This document shows, piece after piece, positions 1 through 7,196 of a DNA stretch of 64,000 nt. The DNA comes from Phreatobacter stygius (GTDB lineage: Bacteria > Pseudomonadota > Alphaproteobacteria > Rhizobiales > Phreatobacteraceae), in contig NZ_CP039690.1 in assembly GCF_005144885.1 (NCBI RefSeq), positions 2,617,001-2,681,000 on the forward strand, given 5' to 3'. Each line of letters begins with the position of its first letter. The first letter of the stretch is position 1. The notes under the pieces are model-generated. The model saw only the letters and a list, made by a program, of their open reading frames with translations, made no database searches and was not told where the DNA came from. The position numbers were made by a program, and so were the translations under genes.

Positions 1-1
1 G

Positions 2-583
2 GTCTCGGTCCATGTGGTCGAGCTGACCGATGACGACGCGGTCAAGGTCGCGACCGAGGCGACCGTTGCCCGCCACGGCGGCATCGACATCCTGGTCAAC
101 AATGCCGGCATTACCGGCGGCAATGGCAAGCTCTGGGAGCTGGCGCCAGAGGTCTGGCGCCGGGTCGTCGACGTCAATCTGGTCGGGCCCTACCTGACCT
201 GCCGGGCGATCGTGCCGGTCATGCTGGCCAAGGGTTATGGCCGCATCGTCAACATCGCCTCGATCGCCGGCAAGGACGGCAATCCCAATGCCTCGCATTA
301 TTCGGCGTCGAAAGCCGGCCTGATCGGCCTGACCAAATCGCTCGGCAAGGAACTGGCGACCAGCAACATCCTGGTCAATTGCATCACCCCGGCGGCGGCC
401 AAGACCGAGATCTTCGACCAGATGAAACAGGAACATATCGACTTCATGCTGTCGAAGATCCCGATGAGCCGCTTCCTGCAGGTCGACGAGGCCGCCGCCA
501 TGATCGCCTGGCTGTCGTCGGAAGACTGCGCCTTCTCCACCGGAGCGGTGTTCGACATCTCAGGCGGCCGCGCGGTCTATTAA
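2..583 (+). CDS. SDR family oxidoreductase, 5' end outside window
   Basis: This is the C-terminal part of a short-chain dehydrogenase/reductase; the reading frame is open to the left edge, so the N-terminal nucleotide-binding glycine motif is missing. What remains shows the NNAG motif (in LVNNAGITG), the catalytic Ser in VNIAS, and the active-site Tyr and Lys in HYSASK, all in the order of a classical SDR of about 250 residues. It should therefore be a working NAD(P)H-dependent oxidoreductase. The substrate cannot be told from sequence. It ends 78 bases before nasT and is probably a separate unit. There is a GTG codon near the left edge at position 14, but it lies too far into the fold to be the real start. 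Confidence 0.85.
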   Translation, partial: VSVHVVELTDDDAVKVATEATVARHGGIDILVNNAGITGGNGKLWELAPEVWRRVVDVNLVGPYLTCRAIVPVMLAKGYGRIVNIASIAGKDGNPNASHYSASKAGLIGLTKSLGKELATSNILVNCITPAAAKTEIFDQMKQEHIDFMLSKIPMSRFLQVDEAAAMIAWLSSEDCAFSTGAVFDISGGRAVY

Positions 584-661
584 TCCATGTGAGAGCTTCG
601 GGCTCACACTGGCCCGAAAGCTGCTTGTCCCCGATGAGCCGGCGGTGAGACACTTGCCGCC

Positions 662-1267
662 ATGACCTCGGAGACGGCCCTGACCGACCTCAGCCTGACC
701 ATCGCGATCGTCGATGAAAGCCGCTCGCGCGCGGCGATCATCGAGGATGGTCTGCGCGAGGCCGGTTATGTCCACATCGTTCATATCGACGAGATGACCA
801 ATCTGCTGGCCAGGCTCTACCAGATCGATCCGGACGTCGTGGTCATCGATCTGGAAAACCCGTCGCGTGACGTGCTCGAACAGCTCTTCCAGGTGTCGAA
901 GCTGGTCAAGCGGCCGGTCGCCATGTTCGTCGACCAGTCCGACACCGGCATGATCAACAAGGCGATCGAGGCCGGCGTCTCGGCCTATGTCGTCGACGGC
1001 ATGAAGAAGGAGCGCGTCAAGGGCATCCTGGACATGTGCATTGCCCGGTTCCACGCCTATGCCCGGCTGCAGGCCGAGCTCGACCAGGCGAAATCGGCGC
1101 TGGAGGAACGCAAGGTCGTCGAGCGCGCCAAGGGCCTCTTGATGAAGCACAAGGGCATCACCGAGGAGGAGGCCTATGCCCAGCTGCGCCGCCGCGCGAT
1201 GAACGAGAAAAAGAAGATCGCCGAAATCGCCGCCGCGGTGGTGACCGGTCTGGAGATGCTCGGATGA
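662..1267 (+). CDS. nasT: ANTAR-domain response regulator, NasT-type antiterminator
   Basis: 201-residue protein with an N-terminal receiver-like domain (about 10-125, Asp63 in the VVVIDLEN strand) and a C-terminal ANTAR RNA-binding domain (about 140-195, with the ERAKGLLMK helix and the AYAQLRRRAM segment). The family member NasT binds paired hairpins in the leader RNA of nitrate-assimilation operons and stops premature termination; NasS holds it inactive without nitrate or nitrite. The assignment is supported by the next gene, a NasS-like protein starting inside the nasT stop codon, and by a matching two-hairpin leader at 2621-2653 before nrtA. Start ATG has GGTGAG about 10 bases upstream. 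Confidence 0.9.
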   Translation: MTSETALTDLSLTIAIVDESRSRAAIIEDGLREAGYVHIVHIDEMTNLLARLYQIDPDVVVIDLENPSRDVLEQLFQVSKLVKRPVAMFVDQSDTGMINKAIEAGVSAYVVDGMKKERVKGILDMCIARFHAYARLQAELDQAKSALEERKVVERAKGLLMKHKGITEEEAYAQLRRRAMNEKKKIAEIAAAVVTGLEMLG

Positions 1268-2421
1268 AACAGGTCTCCGTCGGTTTCATTCCACTGACCG
1301 ATGCCGCGCCCCTGATCGCGGCGCGCGAATGCGGTTTCGCGGCCAAAGCCGGCATCGAACTCGATCTGGTGCGCGAGGTCTCCTGGGCCAATATTCGCGA
1401 CAAGCTGTCGGTCGGGCTGTTCGACGCGGCCCATATGCTGGCGCCGATGGCGTTGGCGAGCGCGCTCGGCATCGGCCATGTCCGGGTGCCGCTCAGCGCG
1501 CCGCTGTCATTGGGCCTGAATGGCGACGCCATCACCGTCTCCAGCGCCTTTGCCGGCGAGATGGGCGAAATCCCCGACGATCCCTTCGCCGCCGTCGGGC
1601 TGATCGCCGCGGCGCTGAAACGGCGCGAGAGCGCCGGCCTCGCCCCGCCGGCCTTCGGCATCGTCTTCCCGTTCTCGACCCACAACTACCTGCTGCGCGC
1701 CTATCTCGCGGCCGGCGGCATCGATCCCGACCGCGACGTGCAGCTTGTGGTGATCCCGCCCTCGCTAATGGTCAGCTCGCTGGAAAAAGGGCTGATCGAC
1801 GGCTTCTGCGTCGGTTCGCCGTGGAACTCGGTGGCGGTGGACAAGGGCATCGGCCGGATCATCGCGGCCGGCGCCTCGCTCTATTCTGCCATGCCGGGCA
1901 AAGTCCTGGCGGTCGGCGATGCCTATGCGTCAGCTAACGCGCCGGCCGCCGTCGCGCTGGTCGCGGCCGTCGTCGAGGGGGCTGCCTGGTGTGCGGCGCC
2001 GGCCAATGCGGAAGCCCTGGCGCTGATGTTGTCGGCGCCCGAATACCTCGATGTCCCCGCCGAACTGATCCGCCGGACCATCGACGGCCGCCTGACTTTT
2101 GCGCCCGGCGACAACCCCGTCGCGATCCCCGATTTTCTCCGCTTCGACGTGCCACGGGCGGTCAGGCCCGATGCCGGCCGTTTCCTCTGGCTCTACGCCC
2201 AGATGGTGCGGTGGAGGCAAACCCGCTTCAGTCCTGGCGCGGTATCGCGCATTCGGGCCTGGGCGGTCCAAGGCCTGGCGGCGGCCACCAGCCACGACAT
2301 GCCGGACGACGTCGTCGGCGACCCTGTCGGCAGCCGGGTTGAGCCGGCCTTCGACCCCGATGGAATCGAAGCCTATCTCGACGGCTTCGACGCCCGCGGA
2401 CAGGTCCGCTCGACCACCTGA
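1264..2421 (+). CDS. nasS: NasS-like nitrate/nitrite sensor, NrtA/CmpA fold
   Basis: 385-residue protein of the nitrate-binding periplasmic-protein superfamily (shares the LTDAAPLIAA start of the fold and the FCVGSPWNS segment with the transporter protein NrtA at 2817). Unlike NrtA it has no signal peptide: the fold begins at residue 4. That points to a cytoplasmic sensor rather than a transport component. Its ATG overlaps the nasT stop (ATGA), implying coupled translation and a roughly equal supply of the two partners. In Paracoccus and Azotobacter NasS releases NasT when it binds nitrate or nitrite; the same role is inferred here. The open frame extends upstream to 1036, but that part overlaps nasT and is not counted. 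Confidence 0.87.
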   Translation: MKQVSVGFIPLTDAAPLIAARECGFAAKAGIELDLVREVSWANIRDKLSVGLFDAAHMLAPMALASALGIGHVRVPLSAPLSLGLNGDAITVSSAFAGEMGEIPDDPFAAVGLIAAALKRRESAGLAPPAFGIVFPFSTHNYLLRAYLAAGGIDPDRDVQLVVIPPSLMVSSLEKGLIDGFCVGSPWNSVAVDKGIGRIIAAGASLYSAMPGKVLAVGDAYASANAPAAVALVAAVVEGAAWCAAPANAEALALMLSAPEYLDVPAELIRRTIDGRLTFAPGDNPVAIPDFLRFDVPRAVRPDAGRFLWLYAQMVRWRQTRFSPGAVSRIRAWAVQGLAAATSHDMPDDVVGDPVGSRVEPAFDPDGIEAYLDGFDARGQVRSTT

Positions 2422-2427
2422 CCGGAA

Positions 2428-2440
2428 TGTGCACTGCACA
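2428..2440. promoter_or_regulatory. 13-bp palindrome TGTGCA-C-TGCACA
   Basis: A perfect inverted repeat with a one-base centre lies 7 bases after nasS. It resembles the TGCAC/GTGCA half-sites of NtrC-type enhancers, but the arms are closer together than the usual NtrC site, so the binding protein is unknown. It sits roughly 150 bases upstream of the predicted start site of the nrtA transcript, a normal distance for a sigma-54 enhancer. Confidence 0.35.
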
Positions 2441-2516
2441 ATGAAGCGGCACGCTGCGAAACCCTGCGGCACTGGCAGGGCCGGCCCGCGACCCACGACC
2501 GGATCTGAATAATTCG

Positions 2517-2540
2517 ATCAAGCGATTGATATCGCTTGAT
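2517..2540. promoter_or_regulatory. 24-bp dyad upstream of the nrtA promoter
   Basis: Perfect 10-bp arms ATCAAGCGAT and ATCGCTTGAT flank a TGAT centre. The dyad is centred about 58 bases upstream of the predicted transcription start of the nrtA operon and 34 bases upstream of the -24 element. Size and position suit an activator or repressor operator. The half-sites do not form an Fnr box (the TTGAT/ATCAA order is reversed). The cognate regulator is not identified. Confidence 0.5.
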
Positions 2541-2559
2541 GATCGCGTGAAGCCAGCGC

Positions 2560-2576
2560 CTGGCACGATCTTTGTA
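2560..2576 (+). promoter_or_regulatory. Sigma-54 type -24/-12 promoter of the nrtA operon
   Basis: CTGGCACG, four bases, then TTTGTA follows the sigma-54 consensus: GG at 2562-2563, exactly ten bases, then GT at 2574-2575 where GC is usual. Transcription should start near 2587. That gives a leader of about 230 nt carrying the ANTAR hairpins and the terminator. Nitrate-assimilation operons are commonly sigma-54/NtrC dependent, so the context fits. The GC-to-GT change at -12 is the one departure. Confidence 0.65.
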
Positions 2577-2620
2577 TCTCTTTCATCTGTCCGAGGGTGA
2601 CGCCCGTCGCCGGAAGATAA

Positions 2621-2653
2621 GGCCCAGCGCAGGGCCATCAGCAATGCCGCTGA
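2621..2653 (+). promoter_or_regulatory. ANTAR-target dual hairpin in the nrtA leader RNA
   Basis: Two adjacent 5-bp stems each close a six-base loop. Hairpin 1 is GGCCC / AGCGCA / GGGCC (2621-2636). Hairpin 2 is TCAGC / AATGCC / GCTGA (2638-2653). Both loops have A at position 1 and G at position 4, the signature recognised by ANTAR proteins. One base separates the stems. A NasT gene lies 1.4 kb upstream and a terminator lies 55 bases downstream, as expected for nitrate-dependent antitermination. Confidence 0.82.
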
Positions 2654-2660
2654 CAGACGT

Positions 2661-2728
2661 TCGACACCCTGAGGCCCGCACGCGAAAGCGTCGTCGGCGA
2701 AGTGTCGAGCCGAGTCGGCGGCTTTTTT
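2661..2728 (+). terminator. Conditional terminator and alternative pairing before nrtA
   Basis: The intrinsic terminator is AGCCG (2708-2712), loop AGTCGG, CGGCT (2719-2723), running into six T (2723-2728). Two competing pairings use its 5' arm or the adjacent bases: TCGACAC (2661-2667) with GTGTCGA (2702-2708), enclosing a small ACGC-GAAA-GCGT hairpin, and TCGGC (2694-2698) with GCCGA (2709-2713). The second excludes the terminator stem and is the likelier antiterminator. Which form NasT favours is inferred from known ANTAR systems. Confidence 0.65.
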
Positions 2729-2816
2729 GTGCCCGGAACCATCAGGGCGGTGCGCAAGGGAATCGCATTCGAGACTGCATCATCTGGCGAACGGCCGCAG
2801 GACCAGGAACGAGAGA

Positions 2817-4139
2817 ATGACCGAAACCTCGACGAAATCTCGCATCGACGCCTTGCGGTTCGATCGCCGTGGCCTGCTGAAGGGAACGGCGGCGACCGCC
2901 GCCCTGCTCACCGCCGCCAGGGCCGCCCTTCCCGGCGGTGCCTTTGCTCAAGGCGCCGGGCCGGAGGTAAAGGGCACCAAGCTCGGCTATATCGCGCTGA
3001 CCGATGCCGCGGCGCTGATCATCGCCAAGGAAAAAGGCCTCTATGCCAAGCACGGCGTGCCCGACATGGACATCGCCAAACAGGCCTCCTGGGGCGCCAC
3101 GCGCGACAACATGGCGCTCGGCACCAAGGCGAACGGCATCGACGGTGGCCACATCCTCAGGCCGAAGACGCATCTCTACACGACCGGCAAGGTCATGCAG
3201 AACAACCAGCCTTTGCCGATGTACACGCTGCTCAACCTCAACGAGGACGGCCAGGCGATCTCGGTCTCCAATGAATACAAGGACCTGAACGTCCAGAAGG
3301 ATGCCTCGCCCTTGAAGGCCGCCTTCGAACGCAAGAAGGCGCAGGGCAAGGAACTGACCGCCGCCATGACCTTTCCGGGCGGCACCCACGATCTGTGGAT
3401 CCGCTACTGGCTCGCCGCCGGCGGCATCGACCCCGATACCGACATCAAGGTGATCACCGTGCCGCCGCCGCAGATGGTGGCGAACATGAAGGTCGGCAAC
3501 ATGGACTGCTTCTGCGTCGGCGAGCCGTGGAACGAACAGCTGGTCAACCAGAATATCGGCTACAGCGCGCTGACCACCGGCGAGCTCTGGTTCAAGCACC
3601 CGGAGAAGATCCTCGGCATGCGCGCTGACTGGGTCGATGCCAATCCCAAGGCAACCCAGGCCATCCTGATGGCCGTGATGGAAGCCCAGATGTGGTGCGA
3701 CAGGATGGAGAACAAGCAGGAACTCGCCGAGATCGTCGGCCGCCGCCAATGGTTCAACGTGCCGGTCAACGACATCAACGGCCGGCTGCGCGGCGACATC
3801 AATTACGGCAATGGCCGCACCGTCGCGGGGTCCAACCTGCGCATGAAGTTCTGGGGCGAGGGCGGCGCGTCGTCTTATCCCTGGAAGAGCCTCGACACCT
3901 GGTTCGTCGCCGAGAACATCCGCTGGGGCAAGTTCGAGCCGACGACCGACATCAAGGCCCTGGTCGACCGGACCAACCGGTCTGATCTCTGGCTTCAGGC
4001 CGCCAGGACGCTTGGCGTCGCCGGCGTCCCGACGTCGGATTCGCGCGGCGTCGAAACGTTCTTCGACGGCGTGAAATTCGATCCGGCCGATCCGGCCGCC
4101 TATCTCAAATCGCTGAAGATCAAGCGCGCCCAGGTCTAG
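2817..4139 (+). CDS. nrtA: Nitrate ABC transporter substrate-binding protein
   Basis: 440-residue periplasmic nitrate-binding protein of the NrtA/CmpA family. The N-terminus carries a twin-arginine signal: RFDRRGLLKG at 14-23, a hydrophobic stretch, and a likely cut after AFA (44). The mature part starts with the same LTDAAA segment seen in NasS. ATG 2817 is chosen over the longer open frame because it places the Tat motif correctly and has GAGAGA just upstream; the longer version would run through the leader terminator. First gene after the antitermination leader; nrtB follows 113 bases on. It delivers nitrate to NrtB/NrtC in the inner membrane. Confidence 0.92.
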   Translation: MTETSTKSRIDALRFDRRGLLKGTAATAALLTAARAALPGGAFAQGAGPEVKGTKLGYIALTDAAALIIAKEKGLYAKHGVPDMDIAKQASWGATRDNMALGTKANGIDGGHILRPKTHLYTTGKVMQNNQPLPMYTLLNLNEDGQAISVSNEYKDLNVQKDASPLKAAFERKKAQGKELTAAMTFPGGTHDLWIRYWLAAGGIDPDTDIKVITVPPPQMVANMKVGNMDCFCVGEPWNEQLVNQNIGYSALTTGELWFKHPEKILGMRADWVDANPKATQAILMAVMEAQMWCDRMENKQELAEIVGRRQWFNVPVNDINGRLRGDINYGNGRTVAGSNLRMKFWGEGGASSYPWKSLDTWFVAENIRWGKFEPTTDIKALVDRTNRSDLWLQAARTLGVAGVPTSDSRGVETFFDGVKFDPADPAAYLKSLKIKRAQV

Positions 4140-4252
4140 CCGTCCAGGCCCGAAAGCCCGCCCGAGTCCGGAGCCGGCTCTTGCGAGCCCCGCCCAATAC
4201 ATCGACCGCCCGGAACTCACCGGACGGTCCGTCCTCCCGGAGATCGCCTCTC

Positions 4253-5161
4253 ATGTCGCGTGCCGCCTTGAAAGCCGTCGAGATGCCGCCAGCCGCCCAT
4301 GCCGCCCCTCAGGGCGGCGCCGAGGTGATCAAGCTTGCGCCGGCCAAGACCCGGAGCCTCGCCGCCTGGCTGAAGCCGAAGGCCATCGGTTTCGTCGCGA
4401 CGGTGCTGCCGCCGCTGATCATGCTGGCGCTGATCATGCTGGTCTGGGAGATCTTGTGCTCGGGACGCGGCGCGACGCTGCCGCCGCCCTCGCAGGTCTG
4501 GAAGGAGGCAAGCGACCTCATTCTCGATCCCTTCTTCGTCAATGGCAGCCAGGATATCGGGCTCGGCTGGCGCGTGCTGACCTCGCTTCAGCGCGTCGCC
4601 ATCGGCTTCGGCCTGTCGGCCGTGGTCGGCATCCTGGTCGGCGCCCTTGTCGGCCAGTCGACCTGGGCCATGCGCGGCCTCGATCCGATCTTCCAGGTGC
4701 TGCGCACGGTGCCGCCGCTGGCCTGGCTGCCGATCTCGCTCGCCGCCTTCCGCGATGCCAATCCGAGCGCCATCTTCGTCATCTTCATCACCGCGATCTG
4801 GCCGATCCTGATCAACACCTCGGTCGGCATCCGCAACATTCCGCAGGACTATCGCAACGTCGCCGCGGTGCTGCGGCTGAACCATTTCGAGTTCTTCTGG
4901 AAGATCATGCTGCCCTCGGCAGCGCCCTATATCTTCACCGGCCTGCGCATTGGCGTGGGCCTGGCCTGGCTCGCCATCGTTGCCGCCGAGATGCTCACCG
5001 GCGGCGTCGGCATCGGCTTCTTCATCTGGGATGCCTGGAACTCGTCCAAGCTCCCCGACATCATCGTGGCGCTCGTCTATATCGGCCTGATCGGCTTCGT
5101 TCTCGACCGCCTGATCTCCGGCCTGGCCACCATCGTCACCCGCGGCACGGCAGCGAACTGA
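4253..5161 (+). CDS. nrtB: Nitrate ABC transporter permease
   Basis: 302-residue inner-membrane permease of the NrtB/SsuC family. A polar N-terminal tail of about 45 residues precedes the first membrane segment (about 47-68). The EAA-like coupling loop is visible in NVAAVLRLNHFEFFWKIMLP, which contacts the ATPase. ATG 4253 is the start that fits the family length; an upstream in-frame start near 4181 would add only unrelated residues. nrtC follows after 11 bases. It forms the membrane channel for nitrate with NrtA and NrtC. Confidence 0.9.
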   Translation: MSRAALKAVEMPPAAHAAPQGGAEVIKLAPAKTRSLAAWLKPKAIGFVATVLPPLIMLALIMLVWEILCSGRGATLPPPSQVWKEASDLILDPFFVNGSQDIGLGWRVLTSLQRVAIGFGLSAVVGILVGALVGQSTWAMRGLDPIFQVLRTVPPLAWLPISLAAFRDANPSAIFVIFITAIWPILINTSVGIRNIPQDYRNVAAVLRLNHFEFFWKIMLPSAAPYIFTGLRIGVGLAWLAIVAAEMLTGGVGIGFFIWDAWNSSKLPDIIVALVYIGLIGFVLDRLISGLATIVTRGTAAN

Positions 5162-5172
5162 GGACAAGCCCC

Positions 5173-5976
5173 ATGGCCAAGCAAGTTCCCTATCTCCTCA
5201 TCGAGGCCGTCGAAAAGACCTATAGCCGCGGCGGCACCTCGAACAATGTGCTGCACGACATCACGCTCGCCATCGACAAGGGCGAATATGTCTCGATCAT
5301 CGGCCATTCCGGCTGCGGAAAATCCACCCTGCTGAACATCGTGGCCGGCCTGACCCAGGCCACCACGGGCGCCGTGCTCTTGGAAAACAAGGAGGTCAAT
5401 GCACCCGGGCCCGACCGCGCCGTGGTGTTCCAGAACCATTCGCTGCTGCCCTGGCTGACCGTCTACGACAATGTCCGCATGGCGGTCGACAAGGTCTTCG
5501 CCGGCCGGAAGTCCAAGGCCGAGCGGCACGACTGGACCATGCACAAGCTCGACCTCGTCCATATGGGCCACGCCAGGGATCGCCGGCCGGGCGAGATTTC
5601 CGGCGGCATGAAACAGCGCGTCGGCATCGCCCGCGCCCTGGCGATGGAACCGAAGATCCTGCTGCTCGACGAACCCTTCGGCGCGCTCGATGCGCTGACC
5701 CGCGCCCATCTGCAGGACTCGATCATGCAGATCCATGCCACCTTGAACAACACCATGATCATGATCACCCATGATGTCGACGAGGCAGTGCTCCTGTCCG
5801 ACCGGATCATCATGATGACCAACGGCCCGGCCGCAACCATCGGCGAAATCCTGGACGTCACCCTGCCGCGGCCGCGCAAGCGGCTCGAACTGGTCGCCAA
5901 CCCGACCTATATCAAGGCCCGCGAGGCGGTGCTCAAGTTCCTCTACGAACGCCATAAATTCGTCGAAGCGGCCTGA
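5173..5976 (+). CDS. nrtC: Nitrate ABC transporter ATP-binding protein
   Basis: 267-residue ABC ATPase. Walker A is GHSGCGKST (44-52). The signature is a variant, SGGMKQR in EISGGMKQRVGIARAL, followed by Walker B ILLLDEPFGALD and the switch His in MITHDVDEA. This is the short NrtD-like form without the C-terminal NrtA-like regulatory domain seen in cyanobacterial NrtC, so post-translational control by that domain is not expected. The gene starts 11 bases after nrtB and ends 10 bases before the flavoprotein gene. Confidence 0.9.
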   Translation: MAKQVPYLLIEAVEKTYSRGGTSNNVLHDITLAIDKGEYVSIIGHSGCGKSTLLNIVAGLTQATTGAVLLENKEVNAPGPDRAVVFQNHSLLPWLTVYDNVRMAVDKVFAGRKSKAERHDWTMHKLDLVHMGHARDRRPGEISGGMKQRVGIARALAMEPKILLLDEPFGALDALTRAHLQDSIMQIHATLNNTMIMITHDVDEAVLLSDRIIMMTNGPAATIGEILDVTLPRPRKRLELVANPTYIKAREAVLKFLYERHKFVEAA

Positions 5977-5986
5977 GGCGCCGGCC

Positions 5987-7195
5987 ATGTCGGAACCCCT
6001 CGTCGTCATTGGCAATGGCATGGCATCGGCGCGCTTCGTCGAGGAACTCGGCAAGCAGGCGCTCGGGCGCTATTCGGTGCTGGTCATCGGTGCCGAGCCG
6101 ACGCTCGCCTATAACCGCGTCCTGCTCTCGTCGCTGCTCGCCGGCGAGGTCGAGGCCGGCGATATCGAGCTGAAGTCGAAAAGCTGGTGGCGCAGCCAGG
6201 GCGTCACCCTGGTCTACGGCCGGCGCGCCGTGACGATCGACCCGGCGGCACGCACGGTCGCGCTCGAGGGCGGCGCCTGCATTCCCTTCGCCAGGCTGGT
6301 GCTCGCCACCGGCTCGCTGCCGATCCGCCTGCCGAAACCCGGCATGGACCTTCCAGGCGTGCTCACCTTCCGCGACCACGACGACGTCGCCGCCATGCTG
6401 GCGGCAACCGGACCGGCGACCCGGGCCGTGGTCATCGGCGGCGGATTGCTCGGCATCGAGGCGGCCCATGGGCTGGCCCGCACCGGCACCCATGTCACGC
6501 TGATCCACCTGATGGACCGGCTGATGGAACGCCAGCTCGACCGGGAGGCCGCCAACCTTCTGAAGCGGGCTCTGGAGGAGCGCGGCATCACCGTGCTGCT
6601 CGGCGCCGACACCGCCGCCATCGAGGGCGACGGCTGCGTCGAGGCCGTCAGGCTTGCCGATGGCCGCGTTCTCGCCGCCGACATGGTGGTCTCCGCCGTC
6701 GGCATCCGGCCGAATGCCGAGCTCGCGCGTTCCGCCGGGCTGACCCTTGGCCGCGGCATTGTTGTCGACGACCAGATGACCACGTCGGACCCCGCCATCC
6801 ACGCCATTGGCGAATGCGCCGAGCACCGCGGCATCTGTTACGGGCTGGTCGAACCGGCCTATGAACAAGGCCAGGTGCTTGCCCGTCATCTCGCCGGCAA
6901 GGCCGCCGCCTATGCCGGCACGGTGCTTTCGACCAATCTCAAGGTTTCTGGCGTGCCGGTCTTCTCGGCCGGCGATTTCATCGGCGCCGACGGCACCGAA
7001 ATCATCGTCTGGCGCGACCCGGGCCTTGGCACTTATCGCAAGCTGGTGCTGCGGGACGACGTGCTGGTCGGCGCGGTGCTGTTCGGCGAAACCGGCGACG
7101 GGCTCTGGTATCTCGACCTGATCCGCCGTGGCGAACCGCTCGGCCGGCTGCGCGAGGCGGTGGTCTTCGGACGCGCCTTGGCGGAAGCGGCCTGA
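5987..7195 (+). CDS. nasB: NAD(P)H/FAD oxidoreductase of assimilatory nitrate reductase
   Basis: 402-residue flavoprotein of the pyridine-nucleotide-disulfide type. It has an FAD-binding motif near the N-terminus (VVIGNGMASARF) and an NAD(P)-binding motif at mid-protein (VVIGGGLLGIEAA). It is like the N-terminal half of NirB and the NasC/NasB electron-transfer subunits. It has no Fe-S cysteine cluster or sirohaem domain, so it is not a nitrite reductase. Placed 1 base before nasA, it most likely passes electrons from NAD(P)H through the BFD-like [2Fe-2S] tail of NasA to the molybdenum site. The symbol follows usage in related bacteria and is less certain than the function. Confidence 0.85.
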   Translation: MSEPLVVIGNGMASARFVEELGKQALGRYSVLVIGAEPTLAYNRVLLSSLLAGEVEAGDIELKSKSWWRSQGVTLVYGRRAVTIDPAARTVALEGGACIPFARLVLATGSLPIRLPKPGMDLPGVLTFRDHDDVAAMLAATGPATRAVVIGGGLLGIEAAHGLARTGTHVTLIHLMDRLMERQLDREAANLLKRALEERGITVLLGADTAAIEGDGCVEAVRLADGRVLAADMVVSAVGIRPNAELARSAGLTLGRGIVVDDQMTTSDPAIHAIGECAEHRGICYGLVEPAYEQGQVLARHLAGKAAAYAGTVLSTNLKVSGVPVFSAGDFIGADGTEIIVWRDPGLGTYRKLVLRDDVLVGAVLFGETGDGLWYLDLIRRGEPLGRLREAVVFGRALAEAA

Positions 7196-7196
7196 G

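Noticed and set aside
1264-2421. Second nitrate transporter binding protein
   Set aside because: No signal peptide and coupling to the ANTAR regulator show a cytoplasmic NasS-type sensor instead.
2517-2540. Fnr/Dnr box within the dyad
   Set aside because: The half-sites TTGAT and ATCAA occur in the reverse order (ATCAA-N4-TTGAT), which is not an Fnr site.
5987-7195. Nitrite reductase large subunit
   Set aside because: Only the flavin part is present; the sirohaem and Fe-S domains of NirB are missing.
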